A stretch of DNA of 64,000 nucleotides from Vibrio nitrifigilis (lineage in GTDB: Bacteria > Pseudomonadota > Gammaproteobacteria > Enterobacterales > Vibrionaceae). The position numbers were made by a program, and so were the translations under genes. The notes beneath the pieces were generated by a model that was not told the origin of the DNA, made no database searches, and saw only the letters and a program-made list of their open reading frames with translations. Every line of letters begins with the position of its first letter. Position 1 is the stretch's first letter. The stretch is from assembly GCF_015686695.1 (NCBI RefSeq), contig NZ_JADPMR010000001.1, positions 558,001-622,000 of the forward strand, read 5' to 3'. This document shows positions 34,729 to 43,488 of this stretch, piece by piece.

Positions 34729-34755
34729 TAAAGGTTCTGAAATTCATGCCGTTAC
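34729..34755 (+). promoter_or_regulatory. Sigma-28 (FliA) promoter of flagellin 34838
   Basis: TAAAGGTT and GCCGTTAC are separated by 11 bp. The ATG is 82 bp further on, after a leader with several CGGAAA repeats. Confidence 0.78.
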
Positions 34756-34837
34756 AGAAAGTAACTTTGAGAGGACTACTTGGTTTTCCGAGACGTCGGA
34801 AACCGGAAACATCGGAAAATCAATTGGAGATATCAGC

Positions 34838-35971
34838 ATGGCAGTTAATGTAAACACTAACGTATCAGCGATGACCGCACAACGTTACTTAAATAAAGCA
34901 ACCGATGCACAACAAACAGCAATGGAACGTTTGTCATCAGGTTACCGTATCAACAGTGCAAAAGATGATGCGGCAGGTCTACAAATTTCTAACCGCTTGA
35001 CAGCACAAAGTCGCGGCTTGGATGTAGCTGTACGCAACGCAAACGATGGTATTTCCATTGCGCAAACCGCTGAAGGTGCGATGAAGGAAACAACCAACAT
35101 TCTGCAACGTATGCGTGACTTATCATTGCAATCATCGAACGGTTCAAACTCTACAGATGACCGTAAAGCGATTCAAGAAGAAGTAACAGCGTTAAATGAC
35201 GAACTAAACCGCGTCGCAGAAACAACATCTTTTGGTGGTAATAAGCTACTTAATGGTACTTACGGTACTAAGTCATTCCAAATTGGCGCAAATAACGGTG
35301 AAGCGGTTATGTTGAACCTAAAAGGAATGCGTAGCGATAACGAATCTATGGGCGGCACTGCATTCAAAGCTGCTAATCCAAAAGATAAAGATTGGACTGT
35401 GCAAGCGGGGAAAAATGACTTAACCATTAATTTGACAGGTAAAGATGGCACTGTTCAAAATATCGATATCAAAGCTAAGAAAGGTGATGATATTGAAGAA
35501 TTGGCTACTTATATCAATGGTCAGACTGATATGGTTCAAGCATCAGTTGATGATGACGGTAAACTACAAATCTTTGCTGGTGATGATAAAGTGAAAGGCG
35601 ATGTCTCTTTCTCCGGTAACTTAGCTGGTGAACTGCAACTTCAACCAGGTAAGAAAGTCACAGTAAACGATATTGATGTTACTTCTGTTGGCGGTTCACA
35701 AGAAGCTGTTGGTGTTATCGACTCTGCATTGAAATACGTAGATTCTCAACGTGCTTCACTGGGTGCATTCCAAAACCGCTTTGGCCACGCTATCAGCAAC
35801 TTGGATAACATCAACGAAAACGTTAATGCTTCTCGCAGCCGTATTCGTGATACTGATTTCGCGAAAGAAACCACTGCAATGACGAAAGCACAGATTCTTT
35901 CTCAAGCATCAAGTTCAATCTTGGCGCAAGCGAAACAAGCACCACAAGCGGCACTTAGCTTATTACGTTAA
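34838..35971 (+). CDS. Polar flagellin
   Basis: This 377-residue flagellin starts MAVNVNTNVSAMTAQRYL and ends SILAQAKQAPQAALSLLR, the canonical Vibrio type. A TTGGAGA box precedes the ATG. D1 motifs LSSGYRINSAKDDAAGLQ and NFG-type ends are intact; the variable centre at about 180-270 has the repeated family fold KKGDDIEELATYINGQTD. It is probably a main filament subunit of this cluster. Exact correspondence to named fla genes is uncertain, so I give no symbol. Confidence 0.95.
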   Translation: MAVNVNTNVSAMTAQRYLNKATDAQQTAMERLSSGYRINSAKDDAAGLQISNRLTAQSRGLDVAVRNANDGISIAQTAEGAMKETTNILQRMRDLSLQSSNGSNSTDDRKAIQEEVTALNDELNRVAETTSFGGNKLLNGTYGTKSFQIGANNGEAVMLNLKGMRSDNESMGGTAFKAANPKDKDWTVQAGKNDLTINLTGKDGTVQNIDIKAKKGDDIEELATYINGQTDMVQASVDDDGKLQIFAGDDKVKGDVSFSGNLAGELQLQPGKKVTVNDIDVTSVGGSQEAVGVIDSALKYVDSQRASLGAFQNRFGHAISNLDNINENVNASRSRIRDTDFAKETTAMTKAQILSQASSSILAQAKQAPQAALSLLR

Positions 35972-36000
35972 GTTATCAGCTAGAAAATTAGCTCTATATC

Positions 36001-36030
36001 AAAAATCCAGCTTCGGCTGGATTTTTTTTG
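36001..36030 (+). terminator. Terminator after flagellin 34838
   Basis: AAAAATCCAGC-TTCG-GCTGGATTTTTTTT is a stable tetraloop hairpin with a T-run, 29 bp after the stop. Confidence 0.94.
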
Positions 36031-36092
36031 CATAAAAAAAGAGGTGATAATCACACTTTTAATACAGATCAATAAATAAACACTATTTTATC

Positions 36093-36119
36093 TAAAGGAT
36101 GTATAGAAGGGGCCGTTAT
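36093..36119 (+). promoter_or_regulatory. Sigma-28 (FliA) promoter of flagellin 36200
   Basis: TAAAGGAT and GCCGTTAT are 11 bp apart, ending 80 bp before the ATG. The -10 resembles that of the preceding flagellin (GCCGTTA), pointing to a local consensus. Confidence 0.78.
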
Positions 36120-36199
36120 AGACTACGAGAGAAATGAGATGTATCGGAGAGAGGTGAGAGACTCGAAGATGCATCAACTATCCGCCAAAGGAGATCACT

Positions 36200-37330
36200 A
36201 TGGCAATTAACGTAAACACAAATGTGTCTGCGATGACTGCTCAGCGCTATTTAAATGGCGCGGCAGACAGTTCGCAAAAGTCCATGGAACGGTTGTCGTC
36301 TGGATATCGCATTAATAGTGCGAAGGATGATGCGGCCGGGTTACAGATTTCCAATCGTTTGACTTCTCAAAGTCGAGGATTGGATATGGCTGTTAAAAAT
36401 GCGAATGACGGTATTTCTATTGCGCAAACAGCAGAAGGTGCAATGGGTGAAAGTACCAACATTCTTCAACGTATGCGCGATCTTGCGTTGCAATCATCAA
36501 ATGGATCCAACTCTCGATCTGAGCGTGATGCAATTCAGGAAGAAGTCTCTGCGCTAAACGATGAATTAAATCGTATTGCTGAAACAACTTCTTTTGGTGG
36601 CAACAAACTTTTGAACGGCAAATTTGGTAGTAAGTCGTTTCAGATTGGTGCCGATTCTGGAGAAGCTGTGAAACTGAGCATGGGTGATTTACGTTCAGAC
36701 AATATTGAAATGGGTGGACGAGCATACCATACCAAACAAGCCCTAGGCTCTGATTGGAAAGTGGGTGATGCTCGAGACATCACTTTTAGCTACACTAATT
36801 CATTAGGTGAAGCTAAAAATGTTTCGATCACGGCCAAAAAGGGTGATGACGTAGAAGAATTAGCGACATTCATCAATGGTCAAAGTGACGATATCAACGC
36901 TTCGGTCGGAGAAGGCGGTAAATTACAACTGTTTGCTTCTTCGCAAAAGATCACAGGCGATGTGACGATTGGTGGTGATCTAGGTTCTTCACTTGGCTTT
37001 GAACAAGGTAAGAATGTGACGGTCAAAGATATTAACGTATCAACGATCGGTGGATCACAAGAAGCGGTATCGGTTATTGATAGCGCGTTGAAAGCGGTTG
37101 ATAGCCATCGAGCATCACTCGGGGCGTTCCAAAACCGTTTTGGGCATGCGATCAGTAACCTCGAAAATATCAACGAGAACGTCAATGCGTCTCGTAGTCG
37201 CATCAAGGATACTGACTACGCTAAAGAAACGACTGCTTTAACGAAAGCTCAGATATTGCAACAAGCAAGTACATCTGTGTTGGCGCAAGCTAAGCAGTCA
37301 CCATCTGCGGCTCTAAGCCTACTGGGTTAA
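36200..37330 (+). CDS. Polar flagellin
   Basis: This 376-residue flagellin begins MAINVNTNVSAMTAQRYL and ends TSVLAQAKQSPSAALSLLG. It is close to the paralogue at 34838 in D0/D1 and differs in the centre (about 175-260). AAAGGAG lies seven bases before the ATG. No hairpin terminator is visible in the 72 bp before flaG, so transcription may run into flaG-fliD-flaI-fliS. It is probably a filament subunit; the named orthologue is uncertain. Confidence 0.95.
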   Translation: MAINVNTNVSAMTAQRYLNGAADSSQKSMERLSSGYRINSAKDDAAGLQISNRLTSQSRGLDMAVKNANDGISIAQTAEGAMGESTNILQRMRDLALQSSNGSNSRSERDAIQEEVSALNDELNRIAETTSFGGNKLLNGKFGSKSFQIGADSGEAVKLSMGDLRSDNIEMGGRAYHTKQALGSDWKVGDARDITFSYTNSLGEAKNVSITAKKGDDVEELATFINGQSDDINASVGEGGKLQLFASSQKITGDVTIGGDLGSSLGFEQGKNVTVKDINVSTIGGSQEAVSVIDSALKAVDSHRASLGAFQNRFGHAISNLENINENVNASRSRIKDTDYAKETTALTKAQILQQASTSVLAQAKQSPSAALSLLG

Positions 37331-37402
37331 ACCAGTAGACTTATATGGGCTTATAGGTGGCATATAGCTGTCTAGTCACCTAGAGGTGGAAGGGAGATTG
37401 TT

Positions 37403-37864
37403 ATGGAAGTACCGTCCTACGCATCGAACATCCAGCCTTACGGCTCACAAAATGGCATTAAACTTGCTTCAGAAAACGATAGCGTGAAACGCGTTTCGAA
37501 TTCGAAGGATGAACAACCCTCTGTCGGAGGTGCAGGCTCGATGCCCGATCCTGCAACTGAACAGATGAGAGAACGTCGCCGGCGTGCTGTTGACGCAACC
37601 AATGAAATGGTGCGTAAACGGGAGCAACTCAATGAGGAGCAACGCGCTAAAATGATGGAACAGATGCATGATTTTGTTAATTCCATTAATAAGGGGCTTT
37701 CTTTCAGAATGGACAAGGAATCCGGTCGAGAGGTAGTAACGATTTATGAAGCGTCAACAGGCGATGTCATACGTCAAATTCCTGAAGAAGAAATGCTTGA
37801 GGTACTGCGCCGCTTAGCGAAAGAGCAAGACCATAAATCTGGTCTTGTAAATGCCAAAGTGTGA
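37403..37864 (+). CDS. flaG: Flagellar protein FlaG
   Basis: This 153-residue protein has a polar, probably disordered first half and a C-terminal FlaG domain: LSFRMDKESGREVVTIYEAS and the strand GDVIRQIPEEEMLEVLRRL (about 116-134). In related bacteria FlaG limits filament length. It starts the flaG-fliD-flaI-fliS group, 20 bp before fliD, with GGAGAT before the ATG. Confidence 0.92.
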   Translation: MEVPSYASNIQPYGSQNGIKLASENDSVKRVSNSKDEQPSVGGAGSMPDPATEQMRERRRRAVDATNEMVRKREQLNEEQRAKMMEQMHDFVNSINKGLSFRMDKESGREVVTIYEASTGDVIRQIPEEEMLEVLRRLAKEQDHKSGLVNAKV

Positions 37865-37884
37865 TTGTTTTATGAGGTGATTGA

Positions 37885-39864
37885 ATGAGTGTCGGCCCAA
37901 TGGGTATGAATACTGGCATGGATATAAATGCCATGGTGAAGAAAATTGTCGGTGCTGAGCGTGCTCCTAAGCAGCAACGCATCGATAATGATCGCGCCAA
38001 GGTGACCGCTAGTATTAGTGCTTATGGTCGTCTCAGAGAGTCGTTGGATGCCATGAAGAATTTGATGAGTGACTTTCGTCAGAATGAAATATTCGCTTCA
38101 CGAAAAGTTGACTCATCTGATTCAAAAGCAGTCTCGGCAACAGCGACTACTGATGCCATAGCTGGCAAGTATTCAGTCGATGTGTTGCAGCTTGCTCAAA
38201 GCCATAAGTTGGCGTCAAATCCTTTTGACGAGCGTCAACAATTCGGACCGGGCAAGCTGCATATTTCCTTAGGTAACCGTTCATTTGATGTCAATATTTC
38301 ATCCTATTCACGTTTGATGGATGTTGTTAATGGCATTAATAGTAATAAAGCGAACCCTGGGGTTCGCGCGGCAGTCATTAAAGATACTAACGGTCCACGT
38401 CTTATTTTAGCGTCAGACCAAACAGGTAAAGATCACCGGATTGGTATTTCTGTTGAAGCTAAATCGGGTGATGCACTAAAAAGTCTTGAATTCAAAACGC
38501 TGGCTGATCGAGTAAAAGATCTCGAAACAGCTCGTGCCCAAGCACAGCAATTGTTGCATCCACTGACACCACAGCAGCAAAAAATTGCCGCAAAGGTGGC
38601 TGAAAAAATTGAGAATGCAGCGCACATCGTGGATAAAGATGTTGCCCAAGAAATTGAAAAAGCATCTCAAACAGCTCAACCAGCTGGTGAAGCAGTTGAT
38701 CCAACCAATCCAGAAGCAAGCAGTACAGTAAATGGTTCGAATAAATATGTTCGACCACAAGATCGTATTCCGGGTTGGAGCGAGACTGCATCAGGCACGT
38801 TACTTGACTCTTACAAAGAGCCAGAACCAGAACTCGACCAAAAAGCTCAAGCAAAATCCAAGGATGTACCCGGTTGGACAAATACGGCCTCAGGGACTTT
38901 GTATGACTCCTACGTCACCCCTAAAGAAGCTGAGAAAAAACTGCAGGCAGTTTTAAATAAAGAGCAGCAAAAAATTGAGGCGGCAGTTCAAAGCGGCAAA
39001 ATGACGCCGGAACAAGCAAAAGATGCGGAAAGAGCCAAGTTAACGCCTGACGAACGTGCTTATTTAGACAAAGTAGAAACTGCGCAGAATAACCTCAAAG
39101 CCGCGCAAGATTCTTTTGATCACTACAATGGTTTAAGCCAAGTTCAAGAAGCCCAAGATTCAGAGGTCATTCTTGATGGCGTCGCTAAGTTATCGAGTAA
39201 TAACAATACGATTGAAGACGCTATTGCAGGTGTCGATTTGACGTTAAAGGCGAAGACCGATCCAAATCAGCGTCCGCCTGATGTCGATGTAGAATATGAC
39301 CGTGACACGGTACGCTCTTACATTGAAAAATTTGTCAGTGCCTATAATCAGTTTTATCAGGTCAACCAAAGTTTAGGTAACGTCGATCCAACCACAGGGA
39401 AAGCAGGGCCTTTGGCAGGGGATAGTATTACTCGTAGTGCAGATGCTCGTTTGAAAGCGGTTTTTTCTGAACCAGTGAATGATGCTCCTGAAACCATGAA
39501 TTCTCTAACTTCGCTTGGTATTACCACCACTCGTCAAGGTAACTTAGAAATCAATTATGATTTGCTCAACCGTCAATTAGTGAATAACTTTGATAAGTTA
39601 GGAGAATTTTTTGGTGGTCGAGATGGATTTGCCAAACGTATCGAAGACGCCATTCAAAATATGACAGGAGTGACTGGCTCTATTCGTACACGAGAACGAA
39701 CCCTCTCAGAGCAAACTCGTCGTTTACGTGATGACCAAAGTACGTTAGACCGCCGTATGTCAGATTTAGAGAAACGTACGCACAACAAATTCGAAGCTAT
39801 GCAAGATGCAACCAGTAAAATGCATTCTCAATTAGCTGGAATGATGAATGCGTTAGGTCAGTGA
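37885..39864 (+). CDS. fliD: Flagellar filament cap protein FliD (HAP2), enlarged
   Basis: FliD caps the filament tip and assists flagellin folding. The 659-residue protein has FliD_N (MDINAMVKKIVGAERAPK near 13-30) and FliD_C ends (GLTLKAKTDPN-like strand near 450 and a coiled C-terminus). Between about 220 and 420 it carries a charged, helical and Pro-rich insertion containing two copies of a P-G-W-x-x-T-A-S-G-T-L-x-D-S-Y motif (295-309 and 328-342). E. coli FliD is about 470 residues; Vibrio FliD proteins are generally long, so the enlargement is probably lineage-typical. Confidence 0.94.
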   Translation: MSVGPMGMNTGMDINAMVKKIVGAERAPKQQRIDNDRAKVTASISAYGRLRESLDAMKNLMSDFRQNEIFASRKVDSSDSKAVSATATTDAIAGKYSVDVLQLAQSHKLASNPFDERQQFGPGKLHISLGNRSFDVNISSYSRLMDVVNGINSNKANPGVRAAVIKDTNGPRLILASDQTGKDHRIGISVEAKSGDALKSLEFKTLADRVKDLETARAQAQQLLHPLTPQQQKIAAKVAEKIENAAHIVDKDVAQEIEKASQTAQPAGEAVDPTNPEASSTVNGSNKYVRPQDRIPGWSETASGTLLDSYKEPEPELDQKAQAKSKDVPGWTNTASGTLYDSYVTPKEAEKKLQAVLNKEQQKIEAAVQSGKMTPEQAKDAERAKLTPDERAYLDKVETAQNNLKAAQDSFDHYNGLSQVQEAQDSEVILDGVAKLSSNNNTIEDAIAGVDLTLKAKTDPNQRPPDVDVEYDRDTVRSYIEKFVSAYNQFYQVNQSLGNVDPTTGKAGPLAGDSITRSADARLKAVFSEPVNDAPETMNSLTSLGITTTRQGNLEINYDLLNRQLVNNFDKLGEFFGGRDGFAKRIEDAIQNMTGVTGSIRTRERTLSEQTRRLRDDQSTLDRRMSDLEKRTHNKFEAMQDATSKMHSQLAGMMNALGQ

Positions 39865-39865
39865 G

Positions 39866-40171
39866 ATGACGGACCAACTTCAAAAATTATGTGATTTAGA
39901 TCACCTAATTGAACAAACTCTTAAGACTAATGATTTTGACGCTGAAGAAATTGTGCAAATGGTCGATAAGAGAGAACAGTTATTGCAGAGTTTAATACCT
40001 TACGTGGCCGAACATCCACAGGTAGCCGAATCAAAACAGTGGCGTGATGCAATAAGTCATACACAACAGCTTGTTGAATTGATGCAGTCAAAGACGTCGG
40101 TAATCGGTGAACAATTACGTCGATATCGTCATGGGAATAAATCCGTTCAGCAATACAAAAAATTTTTATGA
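39866..40171 (+). CDS. flaI: FlaI, probable FliT-like flagellar chaperone
   Basis: This 101-residue, all-helical, charged protein sits between fliD and fliS, the place of fliT in enterics and flaI in Vibrio. MVDKREQLLQSLIPYV and the C-terminal YRHGNKSVQQYKKFL fit a small export chaperone. The start is one base after the fliD stop, and its stop overlaps an ATG in the fliS frame. A role as FliD chaperone is inferred from position, not shown by sequence. Confidence 0.8.
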   Translation: MTDQLQKLCDLDHLIEQTLKTNDFDAEEIVQMVDKREQLLQSLIPYVAEHPQVAESKQWRDAISHTQQLVELMQSKTSVIGEQLRRYRHGNKSVQQYKKFL

Positions 40172-40182
40172 AGAGGAAGACT

Positions 40183-40581
40183 ATGCGTGGTTCTTTACAG
40201 GCGTACAAAAAAGTATCAGTGGACAGCCAGCTAAGTGCGGCCTCACCGCATAAAGTCGTTCAGATGCTAATGGCTGGCGCTATCGAGCGTTTAATTCAAG
40301 GTAAAGCAGCTATGCAGCAGGGGAATATCCCTGTAAAAGGTGAACGTCTTGGTAAAGCTTTAGATATCATCATTAGCTTGAGAGGCTGTTTGTCGATGGA
40401 CGATGGTGGTGACATCGCAAAAAATTTGGATCAATTGTATGAATTTATGATTGGTCAGATTACGACTGCCAATCAACAGAATATTGCTGAGCCAATTGAT
40501 GACGTCATCGATATCGTACGCGAAATTAAGTCAGCTTGGGACCAAATACCTACTGAGTATCACAATTTGACAGCTCAGTAA
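40183..40581 (+). CDS. fliS: Flagellin export chaperone FliS
   Basis: FliS binds the C-terminal helix of flagellin and prevents premature assembly. The family start MRGSLQAYKKVSVDSQLSAA and the helix SPHKVVQMLMAGAIERLIQG are clear. I set the start at 40183 (132 residues) because AGAGGAAG lies just upstream; an ATG at 40168 overlapping the flaI stop would add five residues. It is the last gene of the group, followed by a terminator. Confidence 0.94.
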   Translation: MRGSLQAYKKVSVDSQLSAASPHKVVQMLMAGAIERLIQGKAAMQQGNIPVKGERLGKALDIIISLRGCLSMDDGGDIAKNLDQLYEFMIGQITTANQQNIAEPIDDVIDIVREIKSAWDQIPTEYHNLTAQ

Positions 40582-40666
40582 TTGGGTAGTTCGTTAACAA
40601 AAAAACAATAATTCGCTGTCTCAACTTATAAGCGATTGGTTGTATTTAAATTTTTATCACATACAA

Positions 40667-40700
40667 TAAAAGCCACGTAGTAGCCACGTGGCTTTTTTTG
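40667..40700 (+). terminator. Terminator after fliS
   Basis: AAAGCCACGT and ACGTGGCTTT pair around a seven-base loop and are followed by a T-run, separating the filament genes from flrA. Confidence 0.9.
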
Positions 40701-40820
40701 TTGCTGTTTTCATATTATTGACTATCGTTAAAACGGATGTGACAGAAAATTGTCAGATTAAGTGACGGTTTTCAATCGACAGAGAGCAACTTCCCAGAAC
40801 TAAGGCAATTATTCTCACCT

Positions 40821-42293
40821 ATGCAAGGTTTAGCAAAATTAATTGTGATTGAAGATGATGCAGCGACGCGTCACAGTCTCAATACCATATTAGAATTTGT
40901 AGGAGAGCAATGTGAGTCCATATCGTCTTCTCAGATTGAGCAAATTGAATGGTCATCTGTTTGGGCTGGCTGCATTCTTGGATCCATCAGTGGTAATACG
41001 CTACCCGAATCTTTAGCCGATGTATTACTAAGAACCAATCATATTCCTCTGCTTGTTGCAGGTAAGCAGCCTTATTCTATTGCTGATTACTCTAATTTTT
41101 TAGGCGAGCTTGAGTTCCCCCTGAATTATATTCAAGTGTGTGATGCCTTACGTTGCTGTAAGGAATTCTTAAGTCGCCAAGGAATACAAGCTAACTTACC
41201 GCTGAAAAATGACAGTTTATATCGCAGTATGGTTGGACAAAGTCATGGCATTCAGCATATCCGTCATTTGATTGACCAGGTAGCCAACACAGAAGCGAAT
41301 GTTTTGGTACTAGGTGAATCGGGGACAGGGAAAGAAGTTGTTGCTCGAAATATCCATTACCATTCATCACGTAAAGATGGCCCTTTTGTCCCGATTAACT
41401 GTGGTGCCATCCCGGGTGACTTACTGGAAAGTGAACTATTCGGCCATGAAAAAGGTGCTTTTACAGGAGCGATTACTTCTCGAAAAGGGCGCTTTGAATT
41501 AGCCGAAGGTGGCACACTCTTCCTTGATGAAATCGGTGATATGCCGATGGCGATGCAAGTTAAGTTATTGCGCGTGTTACAAGAACGTAGTTTTGAAAGA
41601 GTTGGCGGGAATACAACGATTAAAGTTAATGTGCGTATCGTTGCTGCCACTCATCGCAACCTTGAACAGATGATTGCTGAAGAGTCTTTCCGTGAAGATC
41701 TTTTTTATCGCTTGAATGTATTTCCGATTGAAATGCCTGCTCTGAGAGATAGAAAGGAAGACGTACCTTTGTTGCTACAAGAGCTTATGTCTCGTATGGA
41801 GTCGGAAGGCAGTCAACCGATCAGTTTTACTCCTCGAGCGATTAACTCATTGATGGAGCATCATTGGCCCGGGAATGTGCGTGAATTAGCGAATCTTGTT
41901 GAACGGATGGTCATTCTGTATCCAAACAGTTTGATTGATGTAAACCACTTGCCAGCTAAGTATCGTTATAGTGATGTTCCTGAATTTTCTCCGCAATTGC
42001 ATGATACCGATATTCAATCAGTGGAGGAGCAGGAGAGAGATGTGTTAGCAAATATCTTTGCTGAAGATTTCTCTCTTGATGATACGGATGATTTTATGGC
42101 TGGCGTTGATGCTCCTCAGTCTTTACCTCCCGAAGGGCTTAATCTGAAAGAAATGTTATCAGATCTAGAAGTGAGCATGATAAATCAAGCACTTGAAGCG
42201 CAAGCTGGTGTTGTTGCCAGAGCCGCAGACATGTTAGGTATGCGTCGAACTACTCTAGTGGAAAAAATGCGTAAATATAATATGCAGCGCTAG
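40821..42293 (+). CDS. flrA: Flagellar master regulator FlrA (FleQ family)
   Basis: FlrA is the sigma-54 activator at the top of the Vibrio polar flagellar cascade; FlrA and FleQ bind c-di-GMP. The 490-residue protein has a receiver-like N-terminus that keeps the acidic pair (IEDDAAT) but has Gly at 54 where the phospho-acceptor Asp should be (GCILGSI). The AAA+ domain has Walker A GESGTGKEV near 164-172 and the sigma-54-contact loop GAFTGA near 212-217. The C-terminal HTH AADMLGMRRTTLVEKMRKY is of the Fis type. It is monocistronic, between a terminator and the flrBC promoter. Confidence 0.95.
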   Translation: MQGLAKLIVIEDDAATRHSLNTILEFVGEQCESISSSQIEQIEWSSVWAGCILGSISGNTLPESLADVLLRTNHIPLLVAGKQPYSIADYSNFLGELEFPLNYIQVCDALRCCKEFLSRQGIQANLPLKNDSLYRSMVGQSHGIQHIRHLIDQVANTEANVLVLGESGTGKEVVARNIHYHSSRKDGPFVPINCGAIPGDLLESELFGHEKGAFTGAITSRKGRFELAEGGTLFLDEIGDMPMAMQVKLLRVLQERSFERVGGNTTIKVNVRIVAATHRNLEQMIAEESFREDLFYRLNVFPIEMPALRDRKEDVPLLLQELMSRMESEGSQPISFTPRAINSLMEHHWPGNVRELANLVERMVILYPNSLIDVNHLPAKYRYSDVPEFSPQLHDTDIQSVEEQERDVLANIFAEDFSLDDTDDFMAGVDAPQSLPPEGLNLKEMLSDLEVSMINQALEAQAGVVARAADMLGMRRTTLVEKMRKYNMQR

Positions 42294-42378
42294 TCAAAGT
42301 GTGATCGAGTTGGCACTTAATGGTTGTTGTCAATAAATTGTCACCTAGATAACCAATTGTAAATAAAGAAAAATAGTC

Positions 42379-42393
42379 TGGCATGACTCTTGC
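42379..42393 (+). promoter_or_regulatory. Sigma-54 promoter of flrBC
   Basis: TGGCATG-ACTC-TTGC has the invariant GG and GC ten bases apart as required at -24 and -12. It lies 43 bp before flrB and is a likely direct FlrA target. Confidence 0.85.
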
Positions 42394-42435
42394 GTGTTAG
42401 ACTATTGTTTATTTGTATTAGGCGGTTTTTCGACG

Positions 42436-43488
42436 ATGGACAATGCGATGGAGCAACATTCACACTTTGACTCTCTAGAAGAGCAGGTGACTCGCTATCA
42501 GCAAGTACTTGATGTGATGCCTGCTGGTGTGATCCTTTTAGATACACAGGGCATTGTTCGGGAAGCGAACCCAGAAGCGCAACGGTTGTTAGATGTGCCA
42601 TTAGTGGGTGAAAAGTGGTTCACCATTATTCAAACGGCGTTTGCCCCACGTGATGACGATGGGCATGAAATTTCGTTACGCAATGGCCGTAAGGTTCGTT
42701 TGGCGATCTCAGCTTCAGCGACCGGGCAATTAATTTTGGTCACCGATTTAACGGAAACCCGCCTTTTACAAGCTCGAGTGAGTGATTTACAGCGTCTTTC
42801 TTCATTAGGACGTATGGTTGCCTCACTGGCTCACCAAGTGCGTACACCGCTGTCTAGTGCAATGTTGTACGCTTCCAATCTAGGTGCTCCTAATTTACCA
42901 GCAACAACTCGAGAGCGATTTCAAACTAAGCTGGTTGATCGACTCCATGATCTCGAAAAGCAGGTCAATGACATGTTGCTGTTTGCCAAGGGGGGCGATA
43001 ACAAAGTGGTGAAGCCTTTTACAATTGGTGAATTGGTGAATGAATTTCATCCTATGGTGGAAACCGCGTTACGTAACAACCAGATTGATTATGTGCAGGA
43101 AGTAGAAGAAGAGCAGACTATGTTATTGGGTAATGCCAATGCGATTGCGTCAGCGCTCAGTAACTTAGTTATGAATGCGATTCAAATTGTGGGCAAAGGT
43201 GCCCAAATTGATGTGTTCTTTCGTCCTGTCAATGGTGAACTAAAGATTTCCGTACAAGATAACGGTCCCGGTGTTCCCAAAGAATTACAGAGCAAGATCA
43301 TGGAGCCGTTTTTTACTACTCGCTCACAAGGCACTGGGCTGGGTCTTGCTGTCGTACAAATGGTATGCCGAGCGCATGATGGGCGCTTGGAACTGATCTC
43401 ATCTAATGAAGAAGGGGCATGTTTTACTATGTGCATTCCTCTTGAACGTCAGATCAGCCCCGACTCAACAGAAACTGGAGAAGCATAA
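42436..43488 (+). CDS. flrB: Flagellar sensor histidine kinase FlrB
   Basis: FlrB phosphorylates FlrC. It is a cytoplasmic kinase of 350 residues with no membrane segment: an N-terminal PAS domain (GVILLDTQGIVREANPEAQ near 34-52), a HisKA helix with the phospho-His in SLAHQVRTPLSS (about 132) and a HATPase domain with DNGPGVP and GTGLGLAVVQ. I place the start at MDNAMEQHSHF; an upstream in-frame codon would add 14 residues overlapping the promoter leader. Its stop overlaps flrC as TAATG. Confidence 0.94.
   Translation: MDNAMEQHSHFDSLEEQVTRYQQVLDVMPAGVILLDTQGIVREANPEAQRLLDVPLVGEKWFTIIQTAFAPRDDDGHEISLRNGRKVRLAISASATGQLILVTDLTETRLLQARVSDLQRLSSLGRMVASLAHQVRTPLSSAMLYASNLGAPNLPATTRERFQTKLVDRLHDLEKQVNDMLLFAKGGDNKVVKPFTIGELVNEFHPMVETALRNNQIDYVQEVEEEQTMLLGNANAIASALSNLVMNAIQIVGKGAQIDVFFRPVNGELKISVQDNGPGVPKELQSKIMEPFFTTRSQGTGLGLAVVQMVCRAHDGRLELISSNEEGACFTMCIPLERQISPDSTETGEA

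Noticed and set aside
37334..37385. Possible flaG promoter (TAAACCAG-N11-GGGCTTAT, or TGGCATA-TAGC-TGTC)
   Set aside because: The sigma-28 version matches only five of eight -10 bases, and the sigma-54 version lacks the required GC at -12. Read-through from the flagellin upstream is enough to explain expression.
38433..38881. Overlapping antisense ORFs of 64-129 codons inside fliD
   Set aside because: They arise from the Gln/Ala/Lys-rich insertion of FliD read backwards and have no ribosome-binding sites.
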